From positions 1 to 8,650 of the forward strand of contig CAKSQT010000068.1 of assembly GCA_934486755.1 (NCBI GenBank): DNA of 8,650 nucleotides, written 5' to 3'. This stretch comes from an uncultured Eubacteriales bacterium. Lineage in GTDB: Bacteria > Bacillota > Clostridia > Oscillospirales > Acutalibacteraceae. The notes under the pieces were generated by a model. It was not told where the DNA came from and searched no databases. It saw nothing but the letters and a program-made list of their open reading frames with translations. The position numbers and the translations under genes are program-made. Positions within the stretch are counted from its first letter, which is position 1; each line of letters starts with the position of its first letter. Below are positions 5,043-8,650 of this stretch, piece after piece.

Positions 5043-5071
5043 ATTATAATATGAAACCCTCGGTTTGTCAA
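5043..5071 (-). promoter_or_regulatory. Consensus promoter of the small membrane protein gene
   Basis: On the - strand, TTGACA (5071-5066), a 17-bp spacer and TATAAT (5048-5043): a perfect sigma-A consensus. Such strength fits a gene held off by a tight repressor such as LexA. Confidence 0.88.
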
Positions 5072-5123
5072 GCAAAAAAACAAATATTTTTTATTTTTTC
5101 GACTCTGGTGTTATTATATCCTC

Positions 5124-5151
5124 CTCGGTGTCCGAAATTTGACACACCGAG
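5124..5151. other. Hairpin in the divergent intergenic region
   Basis: CTCGGTGTC (5124-5132) pairs with GACA and CCGAG (5141-5151) across a 2-nt bulge. No T-run follows on either strand, so it is not an obvious terminator. It lies about 65 bp upstream of the scaffoldin -35 box and could be a regulator site. The rest of the 5072-5216 stretch is AT-rich without other visible features. Confidence 0.35.
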
Positions 5152-5216
5152 CGCCCCAAAACACACAAAATTACAAATCTGTAAATAATTTCTATAACAA
5201 TTTTTGAAATTTGTGC

Positions 5217-5245
5217 TTGCAATGGCAGATATATGATGTTATAAT
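5217..5245 (+). promoter_or_regulatory. Promoter of the cohesin/dockerin operon
   Basis: TTGCAA (5217-5222), a 17-bp spacer and TATAAT (5240-5245), with TG at 5237-5238 as an extended -10. The start site would be near 5252, giving a leader of about 39 nt to the ATG at 5291, with AAGGAGG at 5277-5283. Confidence 0.75.
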
Positions 5246-5290
5246 CCATTATGTAAAACTATCCTATTAATTCTTTAAGGAGGAAGGTCG

Positions 5291-6025
5291 ATGAGGAAAA
5301 AAGGATTGAAGATAACCGCTCTGGTTCTCGTTCTTTCCCTGTTGACGGCTGTTTTCGCTTTCTCAGCATTCGCTGCCGAAACTCCCGAAATTACAATAAG
5401 TTCGGGTGAGGCAAAAGCAGGAGAGGAAGTCAGTGTTGACGTCAAGGTGAAAAACTTCAAACAGGTTGCGGGTATTCAGCTTGATATTGCATACGGCGAT
5501 CTTGTGTTTAAGAATGTCACCTCTGAAAGGCTTACAGGGCTTACCAAAGATGTGGATTATTCCGCCGATAAAGGTCACTTCAAAATTGTTGGTACAGGTG
5601 AGGTTGATAGCAGTTATCAGATGGGCGGAGTTATCGACACTGATGATGAGGTAACGCTGCTTACCCTGATTTTCACCGTTCCGTCAGACGCCGAGGTTAG
5701 CACCGTTTATGATGTTAAGTTTAACGGAACAGGCAACACCTTCGGCGACAGCGATGAAGAACTTATCACGGTCAAGAAGACCGACGGCAAGGTAACCGTT
5801 AAGGGTGATTACTTAGTCGGTGATGTAAACAATGACGGAAAAGTAACGCCAAGGGATAGTATGGTGCTTTCTCGATATTTGGCAAATTGGCCTGATTATG
5901 CAACCTTACCAAATCCTGATGCAGCTGATATCAACAAGGACGGCAAGGTAACTCCTAGAGATCAAATGATTTTATCAAGGTATTTGGCTAATTGGGGTTC
6001 GGATTACAGTAAATATTTTGAATAA
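5291..6025 (+). CDS. Secreted cohesin-dockerin protein (adaptor scaffoldin-like)
   Basis: A 244-residue exported protein. Residues 1-28 are a signal peptide (basic RKK, hydrophobic core, AFA cleavage site). Residues about 33-170 form a cohesin-type beta domain (AGEEVSVDVKVKN, then GIQLDIAYGDLVFKNV, ending DGKVTV). Residues 177-236 are a dockerin with two calcium loops, DVNNDGKVTPRD (178-189) and DINKDGKVTPRD (213-224), each followed by a near-identical helix ending SRYLANW and spaced 35 residues apart. Dockerins bind cohesins, so the protein can receive one partner and attach itself to another, as adaptor scaffoldins such as ScaC of Ruminococcus flavefaciens do. The strong ribosome site fixes the start. 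The next gene follows 18 nt later and encodes a wall-anchored cohesin protein, a plausible docking partner. Pairing specificity cannot be read from sequence. Confidence 0.88.
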   Translation: MRKKGLKITALVLVLSLLTAVFAFSAFAAETPEITISSGEAKAGEEVSVDVKVKNFKQVAGIQLDIAYGDLVFKNVTSERLTGLTKDVDYSADKGHFKIVGTGEVDSSYQMGGVIDTDDEVTLLTLIFTVPSDAEVSTVYDVKFNGTGNTFGDSDEELITVKKTDGKVTVKGDYLVGDVNNDGKVTPRDSMVLSRYLANWPDYATLPNPDAADINKDGKVTPRDQMILSRYLANWGSDYSKYFE

Positions 6026-6043
6026 TTGAAAGGAAAGGTTACA

Positions 6044-8455
6044 ATGAAAGTCAAAAAGTTAAAGTCAATCATAACAATGCTTTTGACGGTCGCGCTGGTT
6101 TGTTCCTGCATACCGCTTTCAATGGCGTTTGCAACATCGGAACCGACCATTACTGTTGAACAGGTAGAGGTCGACAGTTCTGCAACAAAAGCAAGCGTTA
6201 AATTGTCGATAAGCAACAATACAGGTTTTGTGGGTATGCGTTTGACCGTTGAGTATGATACTGCTGCTATGACCCTCAGTAATGTTGTAGACAGCGGTTT
6301 GATAGGAGGTAAAACTCATTCAAACAAATATTCGACTTACCCGTATACTCTTTATTGGCAAAACTTTGATGCAGAAGAGGATATAACAGCTAACGGTGTT
6401 GCGGCAACCCTTGAATTTGATTTAAAAGCAGGTTTGAAACCCGGTAGTTACGAAGTAAAAGTAACATATAACAACATTAAAGACGATATAATGAATTTTG
6501 ACGGCAATACTGTTGATTTCAAGATTGAAAACGGCGGTGTTAAGGTTGCCTGCAATCACGCATGGGCTGCAACAGCTGTTGATCTCGGCGACGGAACACA
6601 CGGCATTAAGTGTACAAAGTGCGGCGAGGCAAAAGATATAGAAGCTCATAAGGGCGGAACTGCTACCTGCACAAAGAAAGCGGAATGTTCTGTTTGCGGC
6701 GCTGAATACGACGATTATGCGGCGCACAATTATGTTGAAAAGGTTGACGACAAATATCTTAAAGATGCCGCCACCTGCACAAAGGCTGCTGTATATTACA
6801 AGAGCTGTTCTGTATGCGGTGCAAAGGGAACCGAAACATTTGAGTCGGGCGACCCGATTGCGCACAACCCCTCAACCGATTGGGAGTCTGACGCAACAGG
6901 TCACTGGAAAAAGTGTCAGTTAGGCTGCGGAATCAAGCTCAACGGCGAGGGCGGCACAGGCGTTGTTGCTCATACCTACACAGAAAATTACGACGACAAG
7001 TATTTAAAGGACGAAGCTGACTGCAAGAGCGATGCTGTTTATTGGAAGAGCTGTTCTGTTTGCGGATTCTCTGCTAAGGACGACACATCAAAGCCCGAAA
7101 ACGAAAGAATTACTGTAAAAGAGAACACGAAGAAAGACCACGAGTATGAAGAATATACTCCTGACGAAAGCGCGACGACTTATAAAAAGTCCGATGCTAC
7201 CTGTCAGCACAAAGCCTCATATTATAAGAGATGTAAATATTGTAAGGAACAGGGTACAGAAACCTTTGAATACGGCGAATTAGCCGCTCACAATTTTGTA
7301 ACATATAACCCCAATGACAGCACGACTGTTTATAAGGCATCTGACGCTACCTGTAAAGAGGCTGCTAAGTATTACAAGAAGTGCTCTGTATGTGATAAGC
7401 AGGGAGCAGAGACGTTCTCTTACGGTTCGCCCAATCCTGACAACCACGATTATACAGGCACTGTCATAACCGACCTCGGCGACGGAACACACGGCATTAA
7501 ATGTAATCTCTGCGGCGTAGCTAAGGACGTGGAGAATCACGAGGGCGGAACCGCAACCTGCATAAAGAAAGCAGAATGTTCTAAGTGTCACGCTGAATAC
7601 GGCGCGTTAAAGGCACACGACTATACAGCAGAAAGGGCAGAAGAAAAGTATCTTAAAACTGCCGCTACCTGTAAGGATAAGGCTGTATACTACAAGAGCT
7701 GTTCTGTTTGCGGTGAAAAGGGAACCGAAACATTTGAATACGGTGATTTGGCACCGCACGCAAACATTAAACTCGTAAATGTCAAAGCGGCTACCGAGGA
7801 AGAAGAAGGCTACACAGGCGACGAAAAGTGCTTGGATTGCGATAAAGTTATAACAACGGGTCATAGCATAGCTAAGCTCGTTCACGAGCCGAAGAAGGTT
7901 GAAGCCAAGGCGGCTACCGCCGCAAGCGAAGGCAACAAAGAGCATTACTACTGCGAGAACTGCGGCAAGTATTATCTTGACGATAAGTTTGAAACAGAGG
8001 TTGCACGCGACGATGTTGTTATAGCTAAGCTCAAACCCGCCATTGTTGATAAGGATAAGCAGAACTTCGCAAAGGGTTCGGCAGGTTCGATAGGATTTAA
8101 TTCCAGCGCCGCTTACGAAGATTTCAGCGGTGTTAAGGTTGACGGTAAAGATGTTGACCCGTCCAACTATGACGTAGTCAAGAATGAGGACGGCACACTC
8201 CGCGTTGTATTCAAGTCTGCATATCTTGAAACGCTCGGCGCAGGCAACCACACCGTTTCAATAGTTTCAGTATCAGGTTCTGCCGATACCGAATTTACCG
8301 TTTCAGCCGCCGCGAATGTTGTTAATGAGAGCAAGGGTACTTCACCGAAGACAGGCGACCTCTCCAACATATTCTTCTGGGCAGTTATGGCTCTTGCGGC
8401 AGTATTCGGTGTATTCACAGCCGTATATGTTCGTAAAAAAGTTGTGAACAGATAA
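6044..8455 (+). CDS. Cell-wall-anchored cohesin protein with CxxC repeat array (anchoring scaffoldin-like)
   Basis: The 803-residue surface protein starts at ATG 6044, preceded by AAGGAAAGG; a TTG at 6026 in the same frame lacks a ribosome site. Residues 1-30 are a signal peptide (SMAFA cleavage). Residues about 34-169 are a cohesin domain (GFVGMRLTVEYD, NGVAATLEFDL, NFDGNTVDFKIENG). Residues 170-640 are a cysteine-rich array with eleven CxxC and one CxxxC knuckles and recurring YYKSCSVCG and DLGDGTHGIKC units, probably zinc ribbons or disulfide-linked spacers. Residues about 665-757 look like an Ig-like domain (VKVDGKDVDPSNYDV, LGAGNHTVSIV). The C-terminus is SPKTG (767-771), a hydrophobic helix and a basic tail, that is a sortase signal. 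The role resembles R. flavefaciens ScaE, which holds scaffoldins on the wall, though ScaE lacks such a stalk as far as I recall. Co-transcribed with the upstream dockerin protein. Confidence 0.85.
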   Translation: MKVKKLKSIITMLLTVALVCSCIPLSMAFATSEPTITVEQVEVDSSATKASVKLSISNNTGFVGMRLTVEYDTAAMTLSNVVDSGLIGGKTHSNKYSTYPYTLYWQNFDAEEDITANGVAATLEFDLKAGLKPGSYEVKVTYNNIKDDIMNFDGNTVDFKIENGGVKVACNHAWAATAVDLGDGTHGIKCTKCGEAKDIEAHKGGTATCTKKAECSVCGAEYDDYAAHNYVEKVDDKYLKDAATCTKAAVYYKSCSVCGAKGTETFESGDPIAHNPSTDWESDATGHWKKCQLGCGIKLNGEGGTGVVAHTYTENYDDKYLKDEADCKSDAVYWKSCSVCGFSAKDDTSKPENERITVKENTKKDHEYEEYTPDESATTYKKSDATCQHKASYYKRCKYCKEQGTETFEYGELAAHNFVTYNPNDSTTVYKASDATCKEAAKYYKKCSVCDKQGAETFSYGSPNPDNHDYTGTVITDLGDGTHGIKCNLCGVAKDVENHEGGTATCIKKAECSKCHAEYGALKAHDYTAERAEEKYLKTAATCKDKAVYYKSCSVCGEKGTETFEYGDLAPHANIKLVNVKAATEEEEGYTGDEKCLDCDKVITTGHSIAKLVHEPKKVEAKAATAASEGNKEHYYCENCGKYYLDDKFETEVARDDVVIAKLKPAIVDKDKQNFAKGSAGSIGFNSSAAYEDFSGVKVDGKDVDPSNYDVVKNEDGTLRVVFKSAYLETLGAGNHTVSIVSVSGSADTEFTVSAAANVVNESKGTSPKTGDLSNIFFWAVMALAAVFGVFTAVYVRKKVVNR

Positions 8456-8477
8456 GCTGTTTATAAAACTCATTTTC

Positions 8478-8518
8478 ATAACGGCAAAAGCGTAAATAAC
8501 GTTTTTGCCGTTATTTTT
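8478..8518 (+). terminator. Rho-independent terminator of the cohesin/dockerin operon
   Basis: A 15-bp stem, ATAACGGCAAAAGCG (8478-8492) with CGTTTTTGCCGTTAT (8500-8514), has one G-T wobble, a 7-nt loop and a following T-run. It lies 22 nt after the stop codon. Confidence 0.92.
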
Positions 8519-8551
8519 ATAGTATTCAAAAAACTTCTTTCGGAGGAAACT

Positions 8552-8650
8552 ATGGAAGAAAGAATTATAAATGTCGGTGGTTCGTACGGCAATAAGCGGA
8601 ATCCGCGCAAACATAGTGGCGGCGGTATATCAAGGCTTACGGTAATACTG
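8552..8650 (+). CDS. Start of a protein of unknown function (partial)
   Basis: Open from ATG 8552 to the window end (33 codons), preceded by CGGAGGA 4 nt upstream. The N-terminus (MEERIINVGGSYGNKRNPRK, then Gly-rich) is hydrophilic and basic, and the last residues ISRLTVIL look like the start of a membrane helix, so a type II membrane protein is possible. It lies after the operon terminator and so needs its own promoter or readthrough; no clear promoter is seen in 8519-8540. The family is not recognisable from this fragment. Confidence 0.65.
   Translation, partial: MEERIINVGGSYGNKRNPRKHSGGGISRLTVIL

Noticed and set aside
5124..5151. Hairpin in the divergent intergenic region as a terminator
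   Set aside because: No T-run on either strand and no gene end points into it.
5226..5233. CAGATATA in the spacer of the scaffoldin promoter as a fourth copy of the palindrome
   Set aside because: Only one half-site is present; the other half (TATATCTG) is missing, so an 8-bp match in AT-rich DNA is not convincing.
6026..6043. TTG at 6026 as start of the wall-anchored protein
   Set aside because: It directly follows the previous stop and has no ribosome site, while ATG 6044 has AAGGAAAGG upstream and begins a normal signal peptide.
6101..6109. Cysteines C20/C22 in the signal peptide as a lipoprotein box
   Set aside because: The preceding residues do not form L-[AS]-[GA]-C, a good AFA cleavage site follows, and the protein ends in a sortase signal.

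Overview
The window looks like a chromosomal segment of a gut or rumen member of the Clostridia (Firmicutes), most likely of the Ruminococcus/Oscillospiraceae type. The grounds are AGGAGG-like ribosome binding sites, near-consensus TTGACA/TATAAT promoters with 17-bp spacers, a Gram-positive LexA box, short spacers between co-directional genes, and a pair of surface genes carrying cohesin, dockerin and sortase-anchor sequences. The species cannot be named from the sequence.

Bases 1-3535 hold a metabolic operon on the + strand: the tail of a GntR/FCD regulator, an aconitase (acn) 2 nt after it, and an isocitrate dehydrogenase (icd), closed by a strong hairpin terminator. Together the two enzymes make the oxidative branch from citrate to 2-oxoglutarate, the route to glutamate in anaerobes with a partial TCA pathway. 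A 273-bp non-coding element with 26-28 bp terminal inverted repeats and a TA target duplication sits exactly at the acn/icd junction. It is a MITE by structure. It has rewritten the last codons of acn and supplies its stop codon. Removing it restores a tight operon junction.

Bases 3536-4760 are an accessory patch with AT-rich filler and no recognisable metabolic gene. A consensus extended -10 promoter points into about 200 nt of back-to-back hairpins, including a four-way-junction fold. A 19-bp palindrome occurs at three places, one of them between the -35 and -10 boxes of that promoter. The patch also carries a small ribbon-helix-helix (Arc/CopG-like) protein with its own promoter, a 20-codon ORF, a 102-aa hypothetical protein and a 100-bp near-palindrome that could end transcription from both sides.

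Bases 4816-5071 hold a small single-pass membrane protein gene on the - strand. It has a consensus promoter and a perfect LexA (SOS) box between promoter and start codon, so it is probably DNA-damage-inducible.

Bases 5217-8518 are a complete two-gene transcription unit with promoter and terminator. The first gene encodes a secreted single-cohesin plus dockerin adaptor. The second encodes an 803-aa secreted protein with an N-terminal cohesin, a long array of CxxC repeats, an Ig-like domain and an SPKTG sorting signal. The layout suggests a small cellulosome/amylosome-type system: a wall-anchored cohesin and a dockerin-bearing adaptor made from the same mRNA. A new gene of unknown function starts at 8552 and runs off the window.
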